Shown here: in pieces, positions 23,221-31,298 of the stretch
Layout of the letters: each line of letters begins with the position of its first letter
Numbering within the stretch: the first letter of the stretch is position 1
Assembly (NCBI GenBank): GCA_029057785.1
Contig: JAIDZC010000008.1
Coordinates: forward strand, 1-37,423
Length of the DNA stretch: 37,423 nt
Origin: Anaeroplasmataceae bacterium
Lineage (GTDB): Bacteria; Bacillota_I; Bacilli_A; Acholeplasmatales; Anaeroplasmataceae
Direction: 5' to 3'
The notes under the pieces: generated by a model
The model's input: the letters and a program-made list of their open reading frames with translations, nothing else
What the model was told of the DNA's origin: nothing
Database searches by the model: none
Position numbers and translations under genes: made by a program

Positions 23221-23490
23221 TTATGAACAACAACCACATCTAGTTGGAATAAAGGACAGTAATGTATCTAACAATTCCTTATCACAACAATAGTCTTCAT
23301 TCTGCTTCTTCACTAAACCAGCTTCACACAAAATATTTAAGTGGGATTTTAATTCAAGTGCAGACAACTCCATTATTTGAGATAATCTTTCCACACTTAA
23401 TGTAGAATTATGATAAAGCATTTTTACAATCTTTACTCGGTTTGGATCGCCTAGACTTGCAAAAAGCTTGCTCGCTTCATCCTTATGCAT
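23221..23490 (-). CDS. ArsR-family regulator with Cys-rich C terminus
   Basis: An 89-aa winged-helix repressor (SLGDPNRVKIVKML, LSVERLSQIMELSALELKSH). The protein ends in RCGCCS and also has a CC pair in EDYCCDKELL, so five cysteines could bind a thiophilic metal or act as a redox sensor. The classical ELCVC metal site is absent from the recognition helix (MELSALEL). ATG 23490 is preceded by GAGGTGA at a good distance. A palindrome at 23529-23555 is the likely operator. Possible targets are itself and the dehydrogenase downstream. Confidence 0.85.
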   Translation of the reverse strand: MHKDEASKLFASLGDPNRVKIVKMLYHNSTLSVERLSQIMELSALELKSHLNILCEAGLVKKQNEDYCCDKELLDTLLSFIPTRCGCCS

Positions 23491-23528
23491 CAATATTCAC
23501 CTCTACTTTTATTTTACTTTTCTATACA

Positions 23529-23555
23529 TTTGATTGGTTTTAAAAATCAATCAAA
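23529..23555 (-). promoter_or_regulatory. ArsR operator candidate
   Basis: TTTGATTG (23529-23536) and CAATCAAA (23548-23555) form a perfect 8-bp inverted repeat with an 11-bp spacer, in the presumed promoter of the ArsR gene. A second palindrome ACTATA-TCTC-TATAGT lies next to it at 23560-23575. Confidence 0.6.
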
Positions 23556-23600
23556 TCAAACTATATCTCTATAGTATATTTTCTGTTTCCTGTCTCTTGA

Positions 23601-24548
23601 TTATGAATCCAAATTTTGGAACAAATCAAAGGAGATAGGTATTTTATAGGATTCTTGATTTGCCTCTTTTATCTTATCGTTTGGTTGTAAATGACCAATT
23701 AGAAACGGGGAATTATCATCATGCATTTTATAATTGTTCATTACAGTATTTTTGTTCCCATTGGCATAACAATAGGTACATAAATGTAAACAAGAATTAT
23801 ATGTTCCAATATCATTAGATAAATAACAGGCACAATAGCCTTTTCTTGCTTGCATTTTCTGCTTGATTTTAAGTTTTGAATTTATACTACGCTCATAGTC
23901 CTCTATTCTCATACAGCCTTCTACATCAATGCCATAATCTCTTAACCATTTTTCCTTAGAGCATAATCTTAAATCCATATGATGTTCTTTAGCGATTTTA
24001 GAGAATTCCTTTGCAATATATATTTTATCTTCATCAGAACAATCCTTTATTTCTGGATGATTTCTTTTTAATTTATCATATAAATCAACAAATCCAAAAA
24101 CGGATAAAGTGGTATATCCTTCTAATTGTTTTGCAATAGATTTGAAGGTTTCTATATGCCTTTTAACGGTATATTTTTCATTCACAATGATTGGGGTATA
24201 TCTCCAGCCTATAGCATTCTTTCCAACTTTCTCAGATAGATATTTAAAATCTTCAATCGCTTGATTAATGGAGGGAACATTAGGCTCTAAATCTTTTTCA
24301 AAGCCTGTTATGGAAACATACCAAAATTGACCAAATGGTTTTAGTTCATCCAAATAGGGAAACATAGGTCTAGGGTTTTTTGTACAAAATCCAATGACAT
24401 CTACAACATCTGGAGTTAATAAAAATTTAGTCACCAAGGTTGGGTAATAGGGATTTCTCACTAAAACATAACCCTCTCTTATTCGATTCATAAACCATTT
24501 GGGATAAAAGGCTGGTATATCTGTTCTTTGTCCTGTATTTATTATCAT
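23601..24548 (-). CDS. DUF1848 protein with iron-sulfur cysteine cluster
   Basis: A 315-aa protein. The N-terminal pattern IINTGQRTDIPAFYPKWFMN and the segment GQFWYVSITG match DUF1848. A cysteine cluster near the C terminus (CACYLSND, NSCLHLCTYCYANGN) is spaced CX3CX2C, like a radical-SAM-type or structural [4Fe-4S] site, although at the wrong end of the protein for a classical radical SAM enzyme. The start ATGA overlaps the stop of the GNAT-Nudix gene by 4 nt, so the two are coupled. A nucleotide- or nucleic-acid-repair role is suggested by the Nudix partner but not shown. Confidence 0.85.
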   Translation of the reverse strand: MIINTGQRTDIPAFYPKWFMNRIREGYVLVRNPYYPTLVTKFLLTPDVVDVIGFCTKNPRPMFPYLDELKPFGQFWYVSITGFEKDLEPNVPSINQAIEDFKYLSEKVGKNAIGWRYTPIIVNEKYTVKRHIETFKSIAKQLEGYTTLSVFGFVDLYDKLKRNHPEIKDCSDEDKIYIAKEFSKIAKEHHMDLRLCSKEKWLRDYGIDVEGCMRIEDYERSINSKLKIKQKMQARKGYCACYLSNDIGTYNSCLHLCTYCYANGNKNTVMNNYKMHDDNSPFLIGHLQPNDKIKEANQESYKIPISFDLFQNLDS

Positions 24549-25486
24549 AAGATATCCTTTAAACTCCCCTTTACCATTTCTTTTACATTATCGTAACTAC
24601 ATTTCTCTAAAAATTCAGCTAAATCCATATATTTAATTTCTAAAATTCTTTCTTCCTTAGAAATTAAATCTCCCTTCTCTTGCGTACAGAAACAAACAGG
24701 GTAGATTGTTTTTAAAATAGGTTTATTATGATGATCTATAAATTTTATTTGATACGGCGTTCCTTCTTTTACATAATTCTTATGTGTTAAAATAACATTC
24801 GTTTCTTCAAAGCATTCACGGATTGCAGTCTCAATATGTGTTTCCTTTCCTTCAATATGCCCCTTTGGACAAGAAATAACTTCTTTCCCAAAAATTAATT
24901 CTTTAGTTGCAAGAATCTGGTTATTATAAAAAACAATAGCCATAGCACTTTCTTCTTTTTGATATTCGCCTAAATGAATCCAGAAAAGCTTTGTATTTAT
25001 AGTTTCTTTTTCAAAAACACCTCCACAGGATAGAATGACCTTCTGTGAAGCAAGATTATCCAAATCTGTTGTAAGCAAAAAATCCTTCATTCCAAAATCT
25101 AAGCCAAGAAGTAAAACTCGTTTTAAAGCTTCCTTAGCATATCCTTTATTTCTTTCCCATGGAGCAATTCCATAGCCAATATGCCCTGCAGAATTAAGGA
25201 TAAAATCATTCGTACCTAAACGTAAATTAATTCCACCAACGAGCCGTTCATCTACATAAATTAAATAATTTCTTGCTGGAACAAAGCCTTCTGGCAAGGT
25301 TTCTTTGTGTTTACATTTTTCTAATTCTTTTAAGAATTCATTATACTCTAGGTTATTAGGATTTAAGCTATAGGGTACTTTTTCATTCCCGCATTCTTTT
25401 TTATATCTTTTTTCAAATGCACAAAAGGCTTGTTCATCTTCATTTGATATTTCTTTAAGTACTATATTTTCTTTTTTCAAAGACAT
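24545..25486 (-). CDS. GNAT acetyltransferase / Nudix hydrolase fusion
   Basis: A 313-aa protein. The first 180 residues are a GNAT domain of the type GHIGYGIAPWERNKGYAKEA (acetyl-CoA site), ending SCGGVFEKETI. The last 130 residues are a Nudix domain with box GHIEGKETHIETAIRE then CFEETNV, where the usual EExG is EETN. ATG 25486 (MSLKKENIVLKE) has AAGGAAGTGGA upstream; a TTG frame 75 nt longer runs into the previous gene. It overlaps the DUF1848 start by 4 nt. It is unrelated in layout to the Nudix fusion at 20207. Confidence 0.85.
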   Translation of the reverse strand: MSLKKENIVLKEISNEDEQAFCAFEKRYKKECGNEKVPYSLNPNNLEYNEFLKELEKCKHKETLPEGFVPARNYLIYVDERLVGGINLRLGTNDFILNSAGHIGYGIAPWERNKGYAKEALKRVLLLGLDFGMKDFLLTTDLDNLASQKVILSCGGVFEKETINTKLFWIHLGEYQKEESAMAIVFYNNQILATKELIFGKEVISCPKGHIEGKETHIETAIRECFEETNVILTHKNYVKEGTPYQIKFIDHHNKPILKTIYPVCFCTQEKGDLISKEERILEIKYMDLAEFLEKCSYDNVKEMVKGSLKDIL

Positions 25487-25538
25487 ATTTCCACTTCCTT
25501 GTAGATCATTTGCTTTAGGCTTTTCTATAAATTGTATA

Positions 25539-26681
25539 TTATTTTTCTTGTATCTTTCCAAATAATTTATCTGTAGAAGCGGCTGTTATGTCTGTTTCAT
25601 CTCCAGTGAAAATGCAATTTTTTACATAATCGCCTCCCCAAATATAACCAGCAATTCCGCCTGCATTTTTTACTGCAGTAATTTTTCCTTCCGCTGTGCA
25701 GCCGATTAATCCGTATTGATATGTTTCAAATGGACATGGAATACCTATATATCCAGCTATACCTCCAGCTCCTGTTGCGCCATCAGATAATGCGTGTGCT
25801 GAAAGTTCTTCATTTGTGGTCACACTGCCTGAAAATGTGCAATTCTCAATACAACCCCAGTTGACACTTCCCACAATTCCACCAGTTCTTCCAACTGCTT
25901 TTATATCCCCCGTAACAGTACAATCTTTAATATATGTCCCACTTGTTAAACCAGCTATGGCACCTGCTTCCGAATAGGAAACACCATCAAAATCGCTGAC
26001 ATCTATTTGAACGTTTTCCAAATGAATTCCATACAAAAACGCTCCTGTTACACTACCGAAAAGACCACCACAACAACCACCATATGGTCCATGAAAAATT
26101 TCCTTGGAGGAAGTAATAGTTAAGTTTTTTATTTTATAGCCATGTGGATTAATGAACATACCTGTGAACGCATTTTCGGAAGGAAGATTTCCAATAGGTT
26201 CCCAATTTTTTATACTGCTCAAATCAATATCAGCAGTTAAAATATACTTACCGTTCAAATCCGTAATGCTCTGCAATTCATTTGCGGTAGATATAGGAGT
26301 AAAATCTTTTTCATCGTATGAATAGAGCGTACCCAATGAACAAACATACCGTGTATTTTCATAAGGACAGTAAAGCGTCACAGATATGGATGAAACTCCC
26401 GTCCCCACAGCGGTAATTGTATCACCACTAACAGTATAATTTTTATCTTTTGATGGTTCTATATTATATTTTTCTATCTCTAGCCCACTGTCCTTAAAGA
26501 TCTCGTGTATGTCAAACGTATAACTATCGTTTGATTTCAAAGCAATTCTTTGAGTATAATAGTTTTTGACATCATTAGAAATACTTGTATATTTATTGCC
26601 ACTACAACCAAAAAGTGAAGTAGACAATGCAATGAATATGACAAATAGGATAAGACATTTACTTATCGAACGTTTTTTCAT
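25539..26681 (-). CDS. surface lipoprotein with GLUG-like repeats
   Basis: A 380-aa exported protein. The signal peptide ends in lipobox LFGC (Cys26). Residues 35-120 resemble a bacterial Ig-like/DUF module. From about 130 (ISTANELQSITDLNGKYIL, ADIDLSS) the sequence has repeated GG-G-AG-I units (GGLFGSVTG, AGAIAGLTSG, GGIVGSVNWG, GGIAGYIG, GGIAGYIWG) of the GLUG / right-handed beta-helix type, usual in adhesins and surface enzymes. GGAGGG precedes the ATG. No sortase signal is seen. It is separated by 52 nt from the GNAT-Nudix gene. Confidence 0.85.
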   Translation of the reverse strand: MKKRSISKCLILFVIFIALSTSLFGCSGNKYTSISNDVKNYYTQRIALKSNDSYTFDIHEIFKDSGLEIEKYNIEPSKDKNYTVSGDTITAVGTGVSSISVTLYCPYENTRYVCSLGTLYSYDEKDFTPISTANELQSITDLNGKYILTADIDLSSIKNWEPIGNLPSENAFTGMFINPHGYKIKNLTITSSKEIFHGPYGGCCGGLFGSVTGAFLYGIHLENVQIDVSDFDGVSYSEAGAIAGLTSGTYIKDCTVTGDIKAVGRTGGIVGSVNWGCIENCTFSGSVTTNEELSAHALSDGATGAGGIAGYIGIPCPFETYQYGLIGCTAEGKITAVKNAGGIAGYIWGGDYVKNCIFTGDETDITAASTDKLFGKIQEK

Positions 26682-26810
26682 AAATAAACCCTCCTTATAA
26701 AAATATACTAATATATTTTATTATAGCATACTTAAAAATCTATAACAAGAATAACCTCTTTTTATAAAGTTTAAATATATAATAATTATCCAACAACTTA
26801 GCTGGTGGTC

Positions 26811-26848
26811 AAAAACAAAAAAACAAGTAATCATAAGCAATTACTTGT
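26811..26848 (-). terminator. terminator after tRNA-Leu(GAG)
   Basis: ACAAGTAAT/ATTACTTGT with an 8-nt loop is followed on the minus strand by seven T and more T-rich sequence. Confidence 0.9.
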
Positions 26849-26861
26849 GTTCTTTAAAATA

Positions 26862-26946
26862 TGGTGCGGCCAATGAGAATCGAACTCACACGGGAAATCC
26901 CATACGCCCCTCAAACGTACGCGTCTACCAGTTCCGCCATGACCGC
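26862..26946 (-). tRNA. tRNA-Leu(GAG)
   Basis: An 85-nt class II tRNA with encoded CCA. The anticodon stem TACGT/GCGTA encloses TTGAGGG, giving anticodon GAG, which reads CUC/CUU. It is a second leucine isoacceptor beside the CAG one at 20094. Confidence 0.95.
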
Positions 26947-26958
26947 ATATATGCTATT

Positions 26959-26986
26959 ATTATAGCATACTATTATTTCGTTTAAA
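26959..26986 (-). promoter_or_regulatory. promoter of tRNA-Leu(GAG)
   Basis: TTTAAA and TATAAT are 16 bp apart on the minus strand, and TGC extends the -10. It overlaps the end of the GNAT gene and lies 12 bp before the tRNA. An inverted repeat TATGCTA/TAGCATA surrounds the -10. Confidence 0.6.
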
Positions 26987-27499
26987 ATATTGTTCTTTTG
27001 TAAGTATAAAATTAACGATCTTATCTTTTTTATTTAGAATAGAAAATCCAGCATTCAAATGTATATGTAGCGCAGTTGTTCTTTCTTCTTCAAAAGAATT
27101 ATGGACTGCTTCTGCATGAAATTTGTCGAATGCAATCTCCATTAGTAACTTCATAGCTACTTTTGAATACCCATTATTTCTATGAATGCTTTCTATTACA
27201 ATACCCATTTCATAATCTTTTGTATCATCTATTTTTCTTAAACAAACTTCTCCTAAAAATGTATGATCATTTTTTCTTAAGATATAAGCATAATAGCGTT
27301 CTGGTTCATTGTTGATAAAGTATTCATACCAATCATCCCAATCTTTTTTTGGAAAAAGAATACATCCCGTATCATTATTATAATTTTTAGAATCAAGAAA
27401 GTATCCTTTATTATAGTCCATTGTTTTTGGGTCTTCCATCATACGCTTTCTATACCATAATTCTTCTTTCTCAGGAATATATAGTTCAATTTGAAACAT
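26960..27499 (-). CDS. GNAT-family N-acetyltransferase
   Basis: A 179-aa acetyltransferase of the RimJ/RimL-like sort, with YAYILRKNDHTFLGEVCLRK, the acetyl-CoA region SIHRNNGYSKVAMKLLMEIA, and HLNAGFSILN near the end. GGAG lies upstream of the ATG, inside the end of pcrA. It starts 2 nt after the helicase stop, so it is the last gene of the pcrA transcript. The substrate is unknown. Confidence 0.8.
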   Translation of the reverse strand: MFQIELYIPEKEELWYRKRMMEDPKTMDYNKGYFLDSKNYNNDTGCILFPKKDWDDWYEYFINNEPERYYAYILRKNDHTFLGEVCLRKIDDTKDYEMGIVIESIHRNNGYSKVAMKLLMEIAFDKFHAEAVHNSFEEERTTALHIHLNAGFSILNKKDKIVNFILTKEQYFKRNNSML

Positions 27500-27501
27500 A
27501 T

Positions 27502-29631
27502 TTACTTTTTCTCCAATTTCTTGTAAGAGGGATGGTCTTTAATTAAAGGCTTAATACCTGTTGGCATAGGAAAAGCCACTTTAATAAAATTATCCTCTCC
27601 AACACTGACAACAATGCCCACACCAAAAGCCTTATGCTCTATCTTATCTCCTACATGATAATGTTCTTCATCTGTAGTTTTAGGCTTTTCTTTCTTAGGT
27701 TTTCTTACTATATAGCTATCATATTTCTCTTTGGCTTTTTTATAGAAATCTGCAGAAATATTTTTTAAATACTCTGTACCCATTTCTTTTACAAAACGAG
27801 ATAAGGATTCCATTTCCATATGTCCATATAGCATACGTGCTTTCGCATTCGTAACATACAAACGTTCTTTGGCTCGAGTTATACCAACATAGCATATACG
27901 TCTTTCTTCTTCTATATCTAAATCGTCACTATGGAATCCACTTGGAAATATTCCTTCCTCCATAGCCACCATAAATACATTTTTAAATTCCAAGCCTTTC
28001 ACTTGGTGATAAGTAGAAAGAATTACAGAATCTCTTTCCTCTTTATCGTCTTCATCTGTACGTAAAGATAAATCATTTAACAAGCTTTCTAGTTTATCAA
28101 AATTATCTCCATCAACTATACTTTCTGTTTCCTTCAAAACATTTTTCAACTCATAAACATTTTCTAAACGTTCGTGTTCTGGATCCTCTAAAGCAAGCAT
28201 CGCCTTGTATCCCGTTTCTTCCAAAATGATATCTATCAACTTAACTAAAGGTACATTGTTTATTTGTTCTTTTATAGATAAAATAGTTTGATAGAAATCC
28301 TTTAAAGCATTGTATCCAGCACCTGTACCTTTAAAGGTTGGAATAGAATTAAATAAAGAAGTGTCTTCTTCTAATGCATGTATATGTAGCTTTTCTAGTA
28401 AGGCAGAGCCAATCTTACGTTTTGGTTCGTTAACAATACGCATAAAAGAAAAATCATCTTCTGGATATACTATTACTCTTAAATAAGCAACCATATCTTT
28501 AATTTCTTTTCTTGCAAAGAAAGATAATCCACCATAAATTTTATAAGGAATCTGATATTTTATCAATAAATCCTCAAATACACGAGAAATGTAATTTGTT
28601 CTATAAAGTATTGCAAAGTCATTATAAGAATCTCCAGCCAAATGAAATTCTTTGATTTTATCGACAACAAACATTGCCTCACTTTTTCCACTTACCGCTT
28701 CATAATAAAAAGGTAATATGCCTTCTTTTTTTTCAGTAAACATCACCTTTTTAATTTGATTTGGATTATGTTTGATAATTTCATTTGCCAAATTTAAAAT
28801 TGGGGATGTGGATCTATAATTTTCCTCTAACAATATCAATTGATGTTCTTTGAAATCATCTCTAAAACGATTGATATTTTCAATTCTTGCTCCTCTAAAG
28901 GAATAAATAGACTGGAAGTCATCTCCTACAACAAAGACATTATGATATCTAGCTGATAGCATAAATATCAAGTTGTACTGAAGGTCATTTGTATCTTGAA
29001 ACTCATCCACTAAAATATATTGAAATTTTTCTTGATACTTTTCTAAAAGAACTGGATTCTTTTTAAATAACTCAATCGTCTTAATAATTAAGTCATCAAA
29101 ATCCAACATATTATTTTCTTCTAAATACTGATTATATTTCGTATTTACTTTTTCAAATACACTTTTCAAATAAGGATCCTTGAAGTAATAATTTGGGAAA
29201 TTCTTCACCTTAGAAATTAAGCTTTGAAGCTTTTTAGGCTTCATCTCTTCAATATCGTTTTCTTTACAAATATCCTTAACAATCTTTAAGGAATCCTCTT
29301 CATCAAGGATCAAAAAGTTCTTAGAATAAGGAGGAAGCGCCGTTATTTCTAAACGTAGCAATCTTGCACAAAAGCTATGGAAGGTTGAAATCCACATATA
29401 CTTAGTTTCTACATGCACTAACTCTTCTACTCTACGCTTCATTTCATTTGCTGCCTTATTCGTGAAGGTTACAGCTAAAATTTGAAAAGGAGAAATTCCC
29501 ATATCAATGATGTAGGCAATACGTTCTGTTAAAACTCTTGTCTTACCAGAACCCGCACCAGCCATAACCATAACAGGTCCTTCTGTAGTTGTTACAGCTT
29601 CTAATTGTCGTTCATTTAATCCTTCTAACAT
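27502..29631 (-). CDS. pcrA: ATP-dependent DNA helicase PcrA/UvrD
   Basis: A 709-aa superfamily 1A 3'-5' helicase. Motif Ia/Walker A is AGAGSGKT (24-31), motif II is VDEFQDTND, then VGDDFQSIYSFRGA (motif III), LEENYRST (motif IV), and STYHQVKGLEFKNVFM with EEERRICYVGITRAKERLYV (motifs V and VI). The C-terminal tail ends with the tudor-like segment GDKIEHKAFGVGIVVSVGED seen in PcrA. Roles are nucleotide-excision and mismatch repair, and removal of RecA or stalled RNA polymerase. GGAGG precedes the ATG. It sits 34 nt after the ABC-F gene with no terminator between. Confidence 0.95.
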   Translation of the reverse strand: MLEGLNERQLEAVTTTEGPVMVMAGAGSGKTRVLTERIAYIIDMGISPFQILAVTFTNKAANEMKRRVEELVHVETKYMWISTFHSFCARLLRLEITALPPYSKNFLILDEEDSLKIVKDICKENDIEEMKPKKLQSLISKVKNFPNYYFKDPYLKSVFEKVNTKYNQYLEENNMLDFDDLIIKTIELFKKNPVLLEKYQEKFQYILVDEFQDTNDLQYNLIFMLSARYHNVFVVGDDFQSIYSFRGARIENINRFRDDFKEHQLILLEENYRSTSPILNLANEIIKHNPNQIKKVMFTEKKEGILPFYYEAVSGKSEAMFVVDKIKEFHLAGDSYNDFAILYRTNYISRVFEDLLIKYQIPYKIYGGLSFFARKEIKDMVAYLRVIVYPEDDFSFMRIVNEPKRKIGSALLEKLHIHALEEDTSLFNSIPTFKGTGAGYNALKDFYQTILSIKEQINNVPLVKLIDIILEETGYKAMLALEDPEHERLENVYELKNVLKETESIVDGDNFDKLESLLNDLSLRTDEDDKEERDSVILSTYHQVKGLEFKNVFMVAMEEGIFPSGFHSDDLDIEEERRICYVGITRAKERLYVTNAKARMLYGHMEMESLSRFVKEMGTEYLKNISADFYKKAKEKYDSYIVRKPKKEKPKTTDEEHYHVGDKIEHKAFGVGIVVSVGEDNFIKVAFPMPTGIKPLIKDHPSYKKLEKK

Positions 29632-29665
29632 AGGGCTTCCTCCTTTCTTTTTACTATAAATACTT

Positions 29666-31243
29666 TTAATTCTTGCTATCTAAGAACTCCTCATAGGTGG
29701 TCATCTTATCAATGATCGTACCATCCTTCTCAAAGGAAATTATACGATTAGCAACTGTCTCTAATAACTCGGCATCATGGCTAGAGAATAGGATATTTCC
29801 CTTATAAGCCTTCATACCCTCATTTAATGCTGTAATAGATTCCAAATCTAAATGATTGGTTGGATCTTCTAAAACTAAAATATTTGGTGCTTCTAGCATT
29901 AGCTTTGCAAACATACATCTAACCTTTTCTCCACCAGATAAGACATTACATTTCTTTAAAGATTCTTCTCCACTAAATAGCATTCTACCTAACCAGCCAC
30001 GAATAAAGCTTTCTGTTTGGTCTTCTTTAGAATATTGTCTTAACCAATCTACAAGGCTTAAATTCTTATTAAAATATTCTTTATTCTCTTGTGGCAAAAA
30101 GCCTGTAGAGGTTGTAATACCCCATTTAAACTTACCTGTGTAATCTGTATCTTTACCAGATAGAATATTAAATAATGTAGTAATAATCACTGAGTTTTCA
30201 GCCAAGAATGCAATCTTATCATTCTTATTTACACTGAAGGTTAAATTTTTAAATAAACCTGGTTTAGATAGGTTTTCAACAAATAAGATATCATTTCCTA
30301 CTTCTCTATTTGGTTTAAAGCCAATGTAAGGATATCTTCTAGAAGATGGCTCAATATCTTCAATCTTAATCTTTTCAAGAAGCTTCTTTCTAGAGGTTGC
30401 CTGTCTAGATTTAGATTTATTGGCAGAGAATCTAGCGATAAATTCTTGAAGCTCCTTCACCTTTTGTTCACTCTTCTTATTTTGGTCCTTAGCCTGTTGT
30501 AAAGCCAATTGGCTAGATTCATACCAGAATTCATAGTTACCTACATATAGCTTAATCTTACCAAAATCTACATCACAAATATGAGTACAAACATTATTTA
30601 AAAAGTGACGGTCATGAGATACGATCAAAACTGTATTTTCAAAATTAAGTAAGAAATTTTCTAACCAGCGGGTAGACTTATAATCTAGGTTGTTGGTAGG
30701 CTCATCTAAAAGTAAGATATCTGGATTTCCAAATAAAGCTTGAGCAAGTAAAACCTTAATCTTTAATTTAGCATCTAAATCACCCATTAGAGTGTAATGA
30801 TATTTTTCATCAACACCAATTCCATTTAAAAGAGTTGCAGCATCAGTTTCTGCATCCCATCCACCAAGCTCTGCAAATTCTCCTTCTAGCTCAGCTGCCA
30901 ATATTCCATCCTCTTCAGAAAAATCCTCTTTAGAATATAAGGCATCCTTTTGTTCCTTAATCTCTATTAATCTTGGATGACCCAATAAAACTGTATCTAA
31001 TACAGTCTTATCATTATAAGCATTTTGATCCTGTTTTAAAACAGACATTCTTTCATTCTTATCTAGAATAACCTCACCTGTTGTAGATTCAATCTCACCA
31101 GATAAAAGCTTTAGGAAGGTGGACTTACCAGCACCATTGGCACCAATAATTCCATAACAGTTACCTTTTGTGAAGGTAATGTCTACATGCTCAAATAATT
31201 TTCTTGAGCCATATTGTAATCCTAGGTTCACAGTTTTTAACAT
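29666..31243 (-). CDS. ABC-F ATPase (YbiT/YkpA-like)
   Basis: A 525-aa cytoplasmic protein with two ABC domains and no membrane segment, of the translation-factor class ABC-F. Domain 1 has Walker A GANGAGKS (34-41) and Walker B LLLDEPTNNLD but lacks LSGGQ (DLDAKLKIKVLLAQ instead). Domain 2 has LSGGEKVRCMFAKLML and LEDPTNHLD, but its Walker A is degenerate (LAENSVIITTLF, no GK[ST]). Therefore only one of the two composite ATP sites looks complete. The linker between domains (FIARFSANKSKSRQATSRKK) is basic. The RBS GGAGAG precedes the ATG. It is expected to act on the ribosome; a resistance role is not evident. Confidence 0.9.
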   Translation of the reverse strand: MLKTVNLGLQYGSRKLFEHVDITFTKGNCYGIIGANGAGKSTFLKLLSGEIESTTGEVILDKNERMSVLKQDQNAYNDKTVLDTVLLGHPRLIEIKEQKDALYSKEDFSEEDGILAAELEGEFAELGGWDAETDAATLLNGIGVDEKYHYTLMGDLDAKLKIKVLLAQALFGNPDILLLDEPTNNLDYKSTRWLENFLLNFENTVLIVSHDRHFLNNVCTHICDVDFGKIKLYVGNYEFWYESSQLALQQAKDQNKKSEQKVKELQEFIARFSANKSKSRQATSRKKLLEKIKIEDIEPSSRRYPYIGFKPNREVGNDILFVENLSKPGLFKNLTFSVNKNDKIAFLAENSVIITTLFNILSGKDTDYTGKFKWGITTSTGFLPQENKEYFNKNLSLVDWLRQYSKEDQTESFIRGWLGRMLFSGEESLKKCNVLSGGEKVRCMFAKLMLEAPNILVLEDPTNHLDLESITALNEGMKAYKGNILFSSHDAELLETVANRIISFEKDGTIIDKMTTYEEFLDSKN

Positions 31244-31265
31244 AATATTTTCTCTCCTAACTTCT

Positions 31266-31292
31266 TAAAAATCGGGGCTGCAAAGCAGTCCC
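31266..31292 (-). terminator. terminator after glnS
   Basis: On the minus strand GGGACTGC/GCAGCCCC forms an 8-bp stem with one mismatch and a TTT loop, followed by GATTTTT. Confidence 0.8.
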
Positions 31293-31298
31293 TATTTC

